The notes: generated from the letters alone by a model not told the origin. 64,000 nucleotides of DNA from Nocardia tengchongensis (GCF_018362975.1 NZ_CP074371.1:1984001-2048000), one strand, 5' to 3'. Shown: positions 44,979-54,865, counted from the stretch's first letter. Numbers and translations: made by a program.

Positions 44979-46622
44979 GTGGTTCAAGTAGAAGCCCCGA
45001 CGGCCAACGCGGTCGCCGCGTCCAAGGAGACGCTGGAGGATTACACGCTGCGGTTCGCGCCCCGCAGCTACCGCAAGTGGAGTCCGGCGGTGGTCGGCGT
45101 CTCGGCCCTCGGCGGCATCGCCTACCTGGCCGACTTCTCCATCGGCGCGAACATCGGCATCGCCAACGGCACCGGCAACGCGCTGCTGGGCATCGGCATC
45201 TTCGCCGTCGTGGTCATGCTGACCGGCTTCCCGCTGGCCTACTACGCCGCGCGCTACAACATCGACCTGGACCTGATCACCCGCGGCAGCGGCTTCGGGT
45301 ACTACGGGTCGGTGGTGACGAACATCGTGTTCGCCTCCTTCACCTTCATTTTCTTCGCGCTCGAGGGCTCGATCATGGCGCAGGGCCTGAAACTCGGCCT
45401 GCACGTGCCACTTCCGCTCGGCTACCTGGTGTCCACGGTGATGATCTTCCCGCTGGTCATCTACGGCATGAACACCCTGGCCAAACTGCAGGTGTGGACC
45501 ACCCCGCTGTGGCTGGTGCTGATGGTGCTGCCGTTCGGCTTCCTGCTGGTGCGCCACCCCGACTCGGTCGGCACCTTCCTGTCCTACGGCGGCCAGGACG
45601 GCAAGGGCGTCAGCTTGTCGGGCGCGCTGCTCGCCGCCGGCGTCTGCCTCTCGCTCATCGCCCAGATCGCCGAACAGATCGACTACCTGCGCTTCATGCC
45701 GCCCCGCACCCCGGACAACGCCCGCCGCTGGTGGGGCTGGATGCTGCTGGCCGGACCCGGCTGGGTGCTGTTCGGCGCGATCAAGCAGGTCGTCGGCCTG
45801 TTCCTGGCGGTCTACCTGATCGCGAGCCTGCCCGGCGCGCAGGACATCGCCAACCAGCCGGTGCACCAGTTCCTGGAGATCTACCGCGACATGATGCCGG
45901 CCTGGCTGGCCATGACCCTGGCCGTGGCGCTCGTGGTCATCAGCCAGATCAAAATCAATGTGACCAACGCGTATTCGGGTTCGCTGGCGTGGACCAACTC
46001 CTTCACCCGCGTCACCAAGACCTACCCGGGCCGGCTGGTGTTCCTGGGCCTGAACCTGGCCATCGCGCTGATCCTGATGGAAGCCAACATGTTCGACTTC
46101 CTCAACAACATCCTCGGCTTCTACGCCAACTGCGGCATCGCCTGGATCGTCACCGTCGCAACCGATATCGCGGTCAACAAGTACGTGCTGAAGCTCTCGC
46201 CCAAGGAGCCGGAGTTCCGGCGCGGCATGCTCTACGACTTCAACCCGGTCGGCCTGGTCGGTTTCGGCCTGTCGGCGGTGCTGTCGATCATGACCTTCTT
46301 CGGCCTCTTCGGTGACACCCTGAAGCCGTACTCGCCCATCGTGGCCGTGGTGGTCTCGTTCCTGGCCACCCCGGCGACCGCCGTCCTCACCAAGGGCAAG
46401 TACTACCTGCGCCGCGACCACGACGGCATCGAACTGGACATGTTCGACGAGCACGGCAACCCGTCGGGGGAGACCCTCACCTGCGCGGTCACCGGCATGG
46501 AGTTCGAGCGCCCCGACATGATCGCCTCCGCGGTTCCCGGACCCGAGGGCGAGATCCAGTACATCAGCTCGCTGGCCCTGTCCACCGACAAGACCGGCAT
46601 CCACGTGCTGCCACCGAAGTAG
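44979..46622 (+). CDS. NCS1-family purine/cytosine permease
   Basis: The 547-residue transporter has about twelve helices. Its N-terminal part EDYTLRFAPRSYRKWSPAVV runs into the first helix (SALGGIAYLADFSIGANIGI), and the family region IAQIAEQIDYLRFMPPRTPD is present. The C-terminal ~90 residues are a charged cytoplasmic tail. The GTG at 44979 is preferred because GAGGAG lies five bases before it. NCS1 proteins take up nucleobases, hydantoins or allantoin with cations; the substrate here is unknown. It is convergent with the AraC-type gene. Confidence 0.88.
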   Translation: MVQVEAPTANAVAASKETLEDYTLRFAPRSYRKWSPAVVGVSALGGIAYLADFSIGANIGIANGTGNALLGIGIFAVVVMLTGFPLAYYAARYNIDLDLITRGSGFGYYGSVVTNIVFASFTFIFFALEGSIMAQGLKLGLHVPLPLGYLVSTVMIFPLVIYGMNTLAKLQVWTTPLWLVLMVLPFGFLLVRHPDSVGTFLSYGGQDGKGVSLSGALLAAGVCLSLIAQIAEQIDYLRFMPPRTPDNARRWWGWMLLAGPGWVLFGAIKQVVGLFLAVYLIASLPGAQDIANQPVHQFLEIYRDMMPAWLAMTLAVALVVISQIKINVTNAYSGSLAWTNSFTRVTKTYPGRLVFLGLNLAIALILMEANMFDFLNNILGFYANCGIAWIVTVATDIAVNKYVLKLSPKEPEFRRGMLYDFNPVGLVGFGLSAVLSIMTFFGLFGDTLKPYSPIVAVVVSFLATPATAVLTKGKYYLRRDHDGIELDMFDEHGNPSGETLTCAVTGMEFERPDMIASAVPGPEGEIQYISSLALSTDKTGIHVLPPK

Positions 46623-46625
46623 CTG

Positions 46626-47045
46626 CTAGCCAGGCGGTTTCCGATCCGAGAGACCGTGCATGAAGACGTAGCAACCCGGGATATGGGGTGCGCCCTCGGC
46701 CGCGAATTTCGCTTGATACTCCGAGGGCGACATCCCGACCAGGTCGGTGAACTTACGGCTGAACGAGCCCAGACTGCTGTAGCCGACCAGCATGCAGGCC
46801 TCGGTCACCGTGACATTGGTGGCGCGCAACAGATCCTGCGCCCGCTCGATGCGGCGCTCGGCCAGATACAGGGCGGGCGTCTTGCCGTAGGTGGCGGCGA
46901 AACACCGCAGGAAGTGGTACTTCGACACCCCCGCGGCCGCCGCCAGCGCGCCCAGATCCAGCGGTTCCGCGTAATTCCGGTCGGCCAGATCCCGCGCTCG
47001 CCGCAGATGCGGCAGTAGCTCCTCGGGAACCGGCCGCTCGGTCAT
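46626..47045 (-). CDS. AraC-family DNA-binding protein, minimal form
   Basis: The 139-residue protein is little more than an AraC/XylS double helix-turn-helix: DLGALAAAAGVSKYHFLRCF, TYGKTPALYLAERRIERAQD, LLRATNVTVTEACMLVGYSS, LGSFSRKFTDLVGMSPSEYQ. There is no effector domain, as in MarA/SoxS-like members. Its ATG overlaps the menJ stop by four bases, so it is made as part of the menJ transcript. The targets cannot be told; the neighbouring permease is convergent. Confidence 0.9.
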   Translation of the reverse strand: MTERPVPEELLPHLRRARDLADRNYAEPLDLGALAAAAGVSKYHFLRCFAATYGKTPALYLAERRIERAQDLLRATNVTVTEACMLVGYSSLGSFSRKFTDLVGMSPSEYQAKFAAEGAPHIPGCYVFMHGLSDRKPPG

Positions 47046-48316
47046 GCGAACGGCTGGATCTTGTCGGCCCGCATCGAGGCCCGGCCCGCACCCCGCCACA
47101 GCCGGGCGGTCAGATCCAGATCCTCGTCGGTGACCAGATTGCCCATCACCCGGACCGCGGTGCGCTGCAACAGCTTCGACCGCATCAGCGGCGGCCCGCC
47201 CAGCGGCACCGTGCGCGGATGGGTGGCCAGCGCCGCCAGCCGCCGCGCCACCGAATAGGTGCGGCCGTAGCGTTCCCGCAGCAGCTCCGGCCAGCTGTGG
47301 GTGAGATCGGGCTGGTCCAGCAGGCCGGCCAGCATGTGCCCGCCCTCCAGGCCGTAGTCGATGCCCTCGCCGTTGAGCGGGTTCACGCAGCCCGCGGCGT
47401 CACCGACCAGCGCCCAGTTGCGGCCCGCCAGATTCGAGACCGCGCCGCCCATCGGCAGCAGCGCCGACGCCACCGCCCGCGCCTCGCCCTCGAAACCCCA
47501 TTCCGCGCGGCGCTGGGAAACGTAGTGCTGCAACAGCGGTTTCAACGCGATATGCGAGGGCCGCTTTTCGGTGGCCAGCGAACCGACCCCGATATTCACC
47601 TCGCCATTGCCGAGCGGGAACACCCAGCCGTAGCCGGGAATCAATTCGTTCTGCGCATCACGCAATTCCAGATGTGAGGTGATCCACTCGTCGGCACTGC
47701 GCTCGGACTTGATGTACGCCCGCGCCGCCGTCCCGTACGCGTACTGCCGATGCCAGGTCCGGCCCACCATCTTCCCGACGGGGGAGCGCACGCCGTCGGC
47801 CACGATCAGCATCCGGCACGACACCGCCCGCAGGTCGGCGTCGGTCTTGATCGTCACCCCGGTCACCCGGTCACCCTCGCGGGCCACCTCCACCACCTTG
47901 GCGCCGTCCACCATCCGGGCCCCCGACTTCACCGCGGTCTCGCGCAGTTTGTCGTCGAGTTCGGTTCGCGGAACAGCACTTCCGTAGCTGGGGAAGGACC
48001 CTTCGGGCCAGGGCAGCAGGGCCTCGCGCCCGAATCCGGCCATCCGCAGCCCGCGATTGACCGTGTGCGCCCGCACCCAGTCGCCGAGCCCCAGATGCTC
48101 GAGTTCGGCGGTGGCCCGCGGGGTCAGTCCGTCGCCGCAGGTCTTGTCTCGCGGGAACAGCGCGGAGTCGGTCAGCAGTACGTCACGGCCCGCCCGGGCC
48201 GCCCACGCGGCCGCCGCGGAGCCCGCCGGACCAGCCCCGACGACCAAAATATCGGCGTGTGCCGGCAGAACATCCGACGATTTCCCCTGCTCGGGCGCGA
48301 CTTCCGGTGAACCCAT
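47042..48316 (-). CDS. menJ: Geranylgeranyl-reductase-family flavoprotein, menaquinone side-chain reductase
   Basis: MenJ saturates the second isoprene unit of the menaquinone side chain in mycobacteria (Rv0561c). The 424-residue FAD protein shows ADILVVGAGPAGSAAAAWAA (dinucleotide fold), DKTCGDGLTPRATAELEHLG, and the second FAD motif NWALVGDAAGCVNPLNGEGI. It lies divergent to grcC1, which makes the polyprenyl chain, the same order as in M. tuberculosis. Assignment as MenJ rests on family and synteny. Confidence 0.88.
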   Translation of the reverse strand: MGSPEVAPEQGKSSDVLPAHADILVVGAGPAGSAAAAWAARAGRDVLLTDSALFPRDKTCGDGLTPRATAELEHLGLGDWVRAHTVNRGLRMAGFGREALLPWPEGSFPSYGSAVPRTELDDKLRETAVKSGARMVDGAKVVEVAREGDRVTGVTIKTDADLRAVSCRMLIVADGVRSPVGKMVGRTWHRQYAYGTAARAYIKSERSADEWITSHLELRDAQNELIPGYGWVFPLGNGEVNIGVGSLATEKRPSHIALKPLLQHYVSQRRAEWGFEGEARAVASALLPMGGAVSNLAGRNWALVGDAAGCVNPLNGEGIDYGLEGGHMLAGLLDQPDLTHSWPELLRERYGRTYSVARRLAALATHPRTVPLGGPPLMRSKLLQRTAVRVMGNLVTDEDLDLTARLWRGAGRASMRADKIQPFA

Positions 48317-48494
48317 GCGACCAATACTCGCAGCACATCACCGCGTGTGCCTATTCACCCCGCGCTACATCACAGGCGTTTCGATTCGCGTGGCGGCTGT
48401 TTCGTTGGTCGCACTACGGTGGTGTCCATAGGGGGTTATCGACGCACACGCTAGGTTCTTTGGCGTGGGGTCGGACGCGGCACTGGGAGAAGAA

Positions 48495-49517
48495 ATGAGC
48501 GCATCAGCTGTGAGCGATGAGAGCACCGTGGTCGCGGGGGTGGATCTCGGTGATCCCGAGCTCGCCGCCACAGTGCGCAAGGGCCTGATCGAAGTCGAGG
48601 ACCTGCTCATCACCGAGCTGTCCGACGGCGAGGAGTTCCTGCAGGAAGCGGCGCTGCACCTGGCCAAGGCCGGCGGCAAGCGCTTCCGCCCGCTGTTCAC
48701 CATCCTCACCGGTCAGCTCGGACCCGACCCGACCAGCCCCGACCTGGTCGTTGCCGGCACCGTGGTGGAGCTCGTGCACCTGGCCACCCTGTACCACGAC
48801 GACGTCATGGACGAGGCGTCCATGCGGCGCGGGGCGCCCAGCGTGAACTCCCGCTGGGGCAACAGCGTCGCCATCCTGGCGGGCGACTACCTGTTCGCGC
48901 ACGCCTCCCGCCTGGTGTCCACGCTCGGACCCGACGCGGTCCGGATCATCGCCGAGACCTTCGCCGAACTGGTCACCGGCCAGATGCGGGAAACCATCGG
49001 CGCCCGGCAGTCCCAGGACCCGGTCGAGCACTACCTGCGCGTGGTGTGGGAGAAGACCGGCTCGCTGATCGCGGCCGCCGGCCGCTTCGGCGGCACCTTC
49101 TCCGGCGCCGGCCTCGACCACGTGGAGCGGCTGGCCCGCCTCGGCGACGCCGTGGGCACCGCCTTCCAGATCGCCGACGACATCATCGACATCTCCTCGG
49201 CGTCCGAGCAGTCCGGCAAGACCCCGGGCACCGACCTGCGCGAGGGCGTGCACACCCTGCCGGTCCTCTACGCCCTGCGCGAGGAGGGTTCCGAGGGCGA
49301 CCGGCTGCGCAAGCTGCTGGCCACCCCGCCGCAGACCGACGCCGCCGTCGACGAGGCCCTGTACCTGCTGTCCCGCTCGCGCGGCCTGGTGCTGGCCAAG
49401 GAGAAGCTGCACGGCTACGCCGACATCGCGCACGCCGAACTCTCCGCGCTGCCCGGCGGCCCGGCCAACGACGCCCTCGAACAGCTGGTCCGCTACACCA
49501 TCGAACGCGTCGGCTGA
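48495..49517 (+). CDS. grcC1: Polyprenyl diphosphate synthase
   Basis: The 340-residue all-trans prenyltransferase makes the long isoprenoid chain used by MenA. The first aspartate-rich motif is LVHLATLYHDDVMDEASMRR and the second is QIADDIIDISSASEQSGKTP; the GGKRFRP motif (AGGKRFRPLFTILTG) binds isopentenyl diphosphate. The ATG at 48495 (MSASAVSDEST) has GGGAGA just upstream; a GTG at 48465 is possible. The counterpart beside menJ in M. tuberculosis is GrcC1 (Rv0562). Confidence 0.92.
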   Translation: MSASAVSDESTVVAGVDLGDPELAATVRKGLIEVEDLLITELSDGEEFLQEAALHLAKAGGKRFRPLFTILTGQLGPDPTSPDLVVAGTVVELVHLATLYHDDVMDEASMRRGAPSVNSRWGNSVAILAGDYLFAHASRLVSTLGPDAVRIIAETFAELVTGQMRETIGARQSQDPVEHYLRVVWEKTGSLIAAAGRFGGTFSGAGLDHVERLARLGDAVGTAFQIADDIIDISSASEQSGKTPGTDLREGVHTLPVLYALREEGSEGDRLRKLLATPPQTDAAVDEALYLLSRSRGLVLAKEKLHGYADIAHAELSALPGGPANDALEQLVRYTIERVG

Positions 49518-49574
49518 CGGTCCCGGGGGAACCGCTCGGCGAGCTTTATCGTTGACCTGATGTAACGACCTGGT

Positions 49575-49694
49575 GGTTCGCGGCCCGTCTCGTTCTGGAC
49601 TGAGCGGAGCGGGGGAGCGAAGCGGAGGAGCGGAGGGAGGGAAGAACGAGACCTCCAGGGCCGCGAACCCGCCCGGAGCGAAGCGGAGGGCAAA
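49575..49694 (+). repeat. 120-bp inverted repeat element, copy B (leader of htpX)
   Basis: This plus-strand copy matches the reverse complement of 43109-43228 at 119 of 120 positions (the only difference is C at 49605 against T). It ends one base before the htpX ATG. Its last bases GCGGAGGGCAAA supply the GGAGG ribosome-binding site, six bases from the ATG. Outer arms GGTTCGCGGCCC-GTCTCGTTCT (49575-49596) pair with about 49643-49669; GGAGCGAAGCGGAGG is repeated at 49614 and 49675. Confidence 0.93.
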
Positions 49695-49695
49695 T

Positions 49696-50580
49696 ATGCA
49701 CAGCCACGGGTATGCGAACGGGTTGAAGACGTTCGGTCTGCTCGTCGGGATGTCGGCCTTGATCGTGTTCGTGGGGGCGCTGTTCCGCAGCCCCACGATC
49801 CTGATCCTGTCGATCGTGCTGGCCGTGGGCATGAACGCCTACGCCTACTTCAACAGCGACAAGCTCGCGTTGAAGGCCATGCACGCGCAGCCGGTGACGG
49901 AGCTGGAAGCGCCCGCCATGTACCGCATCGTGCGCGAACTGGCCACGGCCGCCCGCCAGCCCATGCCGCGGCTCTACATCAGCCCCACCAACGCGCCCAA
50001 TGCCTTTGCCACCGGCCGTAATCCGCGCAATGCCGCGGTCTGCTGCACCACCGGCATCCTGCAGATCCTCGACGAGCGGGAACTGCGCGCGGTGCTGGGT
50101 CACGAGCTGTCCCACGTCTACAACCGCGACATCCTGATCTCGTCGGTCGCCGGCGCGCTGGCCTCGGTCATCTCGGGTCTGGCGAACCTGGCCTTCTTCG
50201 CGGGCGCCTTCGGCGGCGGCAACCGCAATGGCGAAGGCCCGAATGTCATTGCGATGCTGCTGGTTTCGCTGCTGGGACCGCTCGCCGCCTCGCTCATCAA
50301 ACTGGCCGTCTCGCGGTCGCGTGAGTACCAGGCCGACCAGGACGGCGCGGAACTCACCGGCGACCCCCTGGCCCTCGCCTCGGCCCTGCGCAAGCTGGAG
50401 CGTGGCACCCAGGCCGCCCCGCTGCCCCCCGAGCCGCAGCTGACCGCCCAGTCGCACCTGATGATCGCCAACCCCTTCCGGGCCGGCGACAAGATGGCCC
50501 GCTGGTTCTCCACCCACCCCCCGATGGCGGACCGTATCGCCCGCCTCGAGGAGATGGCCGGTGGGAACCGGAACTACTAG
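49696..50580 (+). CDS. htpX: Membrane zinc metalloprotease HtpX
   Basis: HtpX removes damaged membrane proteins. The 294-residue protein has two N-terminal helices, the zinc motif [13 protein letters not shown] (HExxH), two further helices and the third-ligand region [20 protein letters not shown] (Glu). The ATG at 49696 directly follows the 120-bp repeat, which provides its ribosome site. Order grcC1-htpX is as in M. tuberculosis (Rv0562-Rv0563). It is convergent with the yajQ gene, with no gap. Confidence 0.95.
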   Translation: MHSHGYANGLKTFGLLVGMSALIVFVGALFRSPTILILSIVLAVGMNAYAYFNSDKLALKAMHAQPVTELEAPAMYRIVRELATAARQPMPRLYISPTNAPNAFATGRNPRNAAVCCTTGILQILDERELRAVLGHELSHVYNRDILISSVAGALASVISGLANLAFFAGAFGGGNRNGEGPNVIAMLLVSLLGPLAASLIKLAVSRSREYQADQDGAELTGDPLALASALRKLERGTQAAPLPPEPQLTAQSHLMIANPFRAGDKMARWFSTHPPMADRIARLEEMAGGNRNY

Positions 50581-51072
50581 CTAGCGGTAGTTCACGAACT
50601 GCAGGGCGATCTCGAAGTCGCCGCCCTTGAGCAGTGCGATGACGGCCTGCAGGTCGTCGCGGTTCTTGCTGCTGACCCGCAGCTCCTCGCCCTGGATCTG
50701 CGCCTTGACGCTCTTGGGGCCCTCGTCGCGGATCTTCTTGGCGATCTTCTTCGCGTGCTCGGTGCTGATGCCCTCGACCAGGGTTCCTGTGATCTTGTAC
50801 ACCTTGCCGGAGGCCTGCGGATCGCCGGCGTCGAACGCCTTGAGCGAGATGTCGCGGCGAATCAGCTTCTCCTTGAACACGTCCAGTGCCGCCTTGACGC
50901 GGTCCTCGGACTCGGCGCTGAGGACGATCTTCTCCTCGCCGGACCATTCGATGCTCGCGCCGGTGCCACGGAAGTCGTAGCGCTGGCCCAGCTCCTTGGC
51001 AGCCTGGTTCAGGGCGTTGTCCACCTCCTGGCGATCGATCTTGCTGACCACATCGAACGACGAATCCGCCAC
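50581..51072 (-). CDS. YajQ-family nucleotide-binding protein
   Basis: The 163-residue soluble protein is of the YajQ/DUF520 family, some members of which bind cyclic di-GMP. Seen: [40 protein letters not shown] and the C-terminal [20 protein letters not shown]. The GTG at 51072 has AGGAG six bases upstream. Its stop abuts the htpX stop, so the two genes converge. Whether it binds cyclic di-GMP here is not shown. Confidence 0.93.
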   Translation of the reverse strand: MADSSFDVVSKIDRQEVDNALNQAAKELGQRYDFRGTGASIEWSGEEKIVLSAESEDRVKAALDVFKEKLIRRDISLKAFDAGDPQASGKVYKITGTLVEGISTEHAKKIAKKIRDEGPKSVKAQIQGEELRVSSKNRDDLQAVIALLKGGDFEIALQFVNYR

Positions 51073-51210
51073 ACTCTTCTCCTGTCCGAGATCGGATATT
51101 CCGGGATGTTCCCCGCCGACGCTAGCCGCTCCGGCATGCCTGTATCCAGCCGGTTTGCATTCCGGGCGTGGGTTCGTTGTATTCTGCTGGAGCGCTGCAA
51201 GGCGCACCCT

Positions 51211-51295
51211 GGCGGATTGCCCGAGCGGCCAAAGGGAGCTGACTGTAAATCAGCCGCGTAATGCTTCGGAGGTTCAAATCCTTCATCCGCCACCA
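51211..51295 (+). tRNA. tRNA-Tyr (anticodon GTA)
   Basis: Acceptor stem GGCGGAT (51211-51217) pairs with ATCCGCC (51285-51291). The anticodon loop CTGTAAA has GTA at 51245-51247. A long variable arm marks class II. The CCA end (51293-51295) is encoded. Confidence 0.95.
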
Positions 51296-51299
51296 CGAC

Positions 51300-51329
51300 G
51301 AGCCCCGCAGACGAGAGTCTGCGGGGCTC
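51300..51329 (+). terminator. Hairpin after tRNA-Tyr
   Basis: A 13-bp perfect stem (GAGCCCCGCAGAC at 51300-51312, complement 51317-51329) with loop GAGA, followed by TTCTGG. It starts five bases after the tRNA's CCA. Confidence 0.8.
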
Positions 51330-51505
51330 TTCTGGTTTCGCGGGGGTGCAAGGCTGCGTGGCCGGGTCGAGCGGGTAGCTCCCGGCGAGTGTCTGCCGGT
51401 GGCTGGAAACCGGCGGTGACCAGCCGGTTTGGATAGTCGGGCGGGATGTGTGTAATCTCGTTCAAGTCGTCAGCGCCCCGGCCGAGACCGGAGCAAGACA
51501 GACAC

Positions 51506-51578
51506 GCCCCCTTAGCTCAGTCGGCAGAGCGTTTCCATGGTAAGGAAAAGGTCAACGGTTCGATTCCGTTAGGGGGCT
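51506..51578 (+). tRNA. tRNA-Thr (anticodon GGT)
   Basis: Acceptor GCCCCCT (51506-51512) pairs with AGGGGGC (51571-51577). The anticodon stem TTTCC/GGAAA encloses ATGGTAA with anticodon GGT. The T loop is TTCGATT. CCA is not encoded. Confidence 0.94.
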
Positions 51579-51633
51579 CGCCGGATTGCCGGTGGTGACC
51601 GACCCGTCCCGCCGTCAAGTACCGACACCAGAT

Positions 51634-51706
51634 GGCGGTGTAGCTCAGTCGGTAGAGCAAACGACTCATAATCGTTGTGTCGCCGGTTCAAGTCCGGCCA
51701 TCGCTA
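51634..51706 (+). tRNA. tRNA-Met (anticodon CAT), elongator type
   Basis: Acceptor GGCGGTG (51634-51640) pairs with CATCGCT (51699-51705) using two G-U pairs. The anticodon loop CTCATAA gives CAT. It lacks the mismatch at the end of the acceptor stem and the three G-C pairs of an initiator tRNA, so it is read as elongator tRNA-Met. Confidence 0.92.
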
Positions 51707-51748
51707 CATACTGATATCCCAATCAGGCTGACCGGAAAGAAGGCAATC

Positions 51749-51919
51749 GTGGCCGCGAAGTCCACTGATATCCGGCCAAAGATCACCTTGGCCTGCGAGC
51801 AGTGCAAGCACCGCAACTACATCACCAAGAAGAATCGGCGTAACGACCCGGACCGTCTCGAGCTGAAGAAGTTCTGCCCGAACTGCGGTACCCACCGGGC
51901 GCATCGCGAGTCTCGCTAA
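51749..51919 (+). CDS. rpmG: 50S ribosomal protein L33, zinc-binding form
   Basis: A 56-residue ribosomal protein: [20 protein letters not shown] and [20 protein letters not shown]. The two CxxC pairs show the C+ form, which binds zinc; many bacteria hold a second, cysteine-free copy for zinc shortage. The GTG at 51749 has GAAGG upstream. It lies 42 bases after tRNA-Met, the same place as rpmG2 before hadA in M. tuberculosis. Confidence 0.95.
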   Translation: MAAKSTDIRPKITLACEQCKHRNYITKKNRRNDPDRLELKKFCPNCGTHRAHRESR

Positions 51920-52081
51920 CTTAACCCCGCGCGAATCAACCGCGTGGACAGAGTGCCGGATCGGTAAGTCATCTCGTCTCTTAGAAAGGGACTGTGGCCC
52001 CGGTCCGGCACTTGGCGTATATAGCGGTGGTTCAGCGTCTTGCCCGTTCCCTTTACCGGGATCAGATAGGGACTTCCTGCC

Positions 52082-53164
52082 GTGACGATCAACACCGATA
52101 TCGACATCGAGGCCGACATGGTCGATTCCAGCGAGGTTTTCGACCCCGCCGCGCACGCCGCCGCCATGGTCGGCCATCACTACCGTGTCGAGGATTACTA
52201 CGAGGTCGGCCGCGAGAAGGTGCGTGAGTACGCCCGCGCCGTGCAGGACTACCACCCGGTGCACTGGGACGAGGACATCGCCCGCAGCCACGGCCACGAC
52301 GCCCTGGTCGCCCCGCTCACCTTCATCTCCCTCGTCGGAATCCTGGCCCAGCGCAAGCTGTTCGAGCAGATCGTCACCGGCTACGACCTGAGCCAGATCA
52401 TGCAGACCGACCAGATCCTGGAGTTCCACCGCCCGATCCGGGCCGGCGACAAGCTGTCCTGCGTCGTCTACCTGCACTCGTTCCGCCAGGCCTTCGGCGG
52501 CGACATCATCGTCACCCGCAACGACGTGCTGGCCGAGAACGACGAGCTGGTGCTCACCACCTACACCACCCTGATCGGCCGCAGCGGCGGTGACATCGAT
52601 CCCAATATCGGTGACGCCGTGCGCAATGTGCTCATGCACGGAGTCGGCCCGGACGCCGTCGACGCCGGTCAGCCCGTCGAGATCGACACCCCCGACCAGT
52701 CCGTGTCGGCGGTCCCGACCAGCGTCGTGGTGGCGGGCCCGCACACCCGTCGCTTCGAGGACATCGCCGCCGGCGACGAATTGCCCGCGCGCACCGTGCT
52801 GCTCACCCGCGGCGACCTGGTGAACTACGCCGGCGTCTCCGGCGATGCCAACCCGATCCACTGGAGCGACGAGGTCGTGAAGCTGGTCGGCCTGGAAAAC
52901 GTTGTCGCGCACGGCATGCTGACGATGGGCCTGGGCGGCGGCTTCGTCACCTCCTGGCTGGGCGACCCGGGCGCGGTCAAGGAGTACAACGTCCGTTTCA
53001 CCAGCCCCGTGTACGTCCCGATCGACCACCCCGCGGCGGTCGAGTACACCGGCAAGGTCAAGTCGGTGGACCCCGAGACCCGCACCGCCGTGGTCGCCAT
53101 CGTGGCGAAGTCGGAGGGCCGCAAGATCTTCGGCCGCGCCACCGCGACCGTCCAGCTCGCCTGA
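52082..53164 (+). CDS. Fused HadA-HadB (3R)-hydroxyacyl-ACP dehydratase
   Basis: The enzyme removes water from 3-hydroxyacyl-ACP in the FAS-II elongation cycle that makes mycolic acids. Residues ~1-180 match HadA, the substrate-binding subunit (YARAVQDYHPVHWDEDIARS, LVAPLTFISLVGILAQRKLF). Residues ~205-360 match HadB, with the hydratase-2 motif YAGVSGDANPIHWSDEVVKL (Asp255, His260). In M. tuberculosis hadA, hadB and hadC are three genes at this locus. Here A and B are one reading frame of 360 codons with a short linker, and no hadC follows before tRNA-Trp. Confidence 0.93.
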   Translation: MTINTDIDIEADMVDSSEVFDPAAHAAAMVGHHYRVEDYYEVGREKVREYARAVQDYHPVHWDEDIARSHGHDALVAPLTFISLVGILAQRKLFEQIVTGYDLSQIMQTDQILEFHRPIRAGDKLSCVVYLHSFRQAFGGDIIVTRNDVLAENDELVLTTYTTLIGRSGGDIDPNIGDAVRNVLMHGVGPDAVDAGQPVEIDTPDQSVSAVPTSVVVAGPHTRRFEDIAAGDELPARTVLLTRGDLVNYAGVSGDANPIHWSDEVVKLVGLENVVAHGMLTMGLGGGFVTSWLGDPGAVKEYNVRFTSPVYVPIDHPAAVEYTGKVKSVDPETRTAVVAIVAKSEGRKIFGRATATVQLA

Positions 53165-53216
53165 CCAACTTCCCGAGGTACGCGGCGAAACCGCAGGGTC
53201 CGCCGCGACACCCCGA

Positions 53217-53247
53217 TTGGCGATCGCCGCGCGGGGTAACGTACACT
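53217..53247 (+). promoter_or_regulatory. Possible promoter for tRNA-Trp/secE/nusG
   Basis: TTGGCG (53217-53222), a 19-bp spacer and TACACT (53242-53247) lie 130 bases before tRNA-Trp in a gap with no gene. The spacing is longer than ideal, so the call is tentative. Confidence 0.35.
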
Positions 53248-53377
53248 CGAAAATCTGGGGTCACCAGCCGATGCGCGCTGCTCCGAGGAGCGGCGCGTGT
53301 TGTATGAAAAGCCCCGGTGTGCAATGCCGTAGTACAACTGAACAGATCAGTGGCTGGAATCAACCCCGTCCAGCCGA

Positions 53378-53450
<73 letters not shown>

Positions 53451-53479
53451 CCCTGGATGCCGACTTAGAGAGGATCGAC

Positions 53480-53869
53480 GTGAGCGACGAGCGGGACACT
53501 CGCCACGAAGATGGCGATGACACCGCCGCGGTGGCTCGGCCGAGCGGCAAGCGGTCCGCCCGGCGCACACGCGCCGCGTCGTCCAGCGCCGTCGCGACGA
53601 TCGAACGACCGTCGGATTCGGCCAAGGCAACCACGAAGCAGTCCGGCAAAGGCAAGAAGGCCGGGCAGAGCGGTACGGGCAATCCGTTCAAGCGCCTGAT
53701 GAAGTTCCTCAAGGAAGTCATCGCGGAACTTCGCAAGGTCATCTGGCCCAACCGCAAGCAGATGGTCACCTATACGAGCGTTGTCCTGGTGTTCGTGATT
53801 TTCATCATCTCGTACATCAGCGGGTTGGATCTGGCGTTCATCAAGGGTGTCAACTGGCTTTTCGGCTAG
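53480..53869 (+). CDS. secE: Preprotein translocase subunit SecE
   Basis: SecE clamps the SecY channel. The 129-residue protein has ~75 N-terminal residues that are charged and low in complexity (RPSGKRSARRTRAASSSAVA). The conserved amphipathic helix and single membrane helix follow: FLKEVIAELRKVIWPNRKQM, then TYTSVVLVFVIFIISYISGL. GTG start at 53480 with GAGAGG upstream. It precedes nusG. Confidence 0.95.
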   Translation: MSDERDTRHEDGDDTAAVARPSGKRSARRTRAASSSAVATIERPSDSAKATTKQSGKGKKAGQSGTGNPFKRLMKFLKEVIAELRKVIWPNRKQMVTYTSVVLVFVIFIISYISGLDLAFIKGVNWLFG

Positions 53870-53907
53870 GCGGCACGATGACCGCGTCTGACCGTCGCGG
53901 CCGGTGA

Positions 53908-54816
<909 letters not shown>

Positions 54817-54824
54817 GCGTAAAG

Positions 54825-54865
54825 AGGCGGTGGCCCGGGTTTCACCCGGTGTCACCGCCTTTTTT
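54825..54865 (+). terminator. Intrinsic terminator after nusG
   Basis: Arms AGGCGGTG (54825-54832) and CACCGCCT (54853-54860) with an inner CCGGGT/ACCCGG pairing, followed by a T-run. This is a textbook factor-independent terminator, although rplK follows 116 bases later. Confidence 0.9.

Noticed and set aside
44787..46604. A 605-codon open frame opposite the NCS1 permease
   Set aside because: Composition is histidine, glutamine and glutamate-rich with no motif; the plus strand encodes a recognisable transporter.
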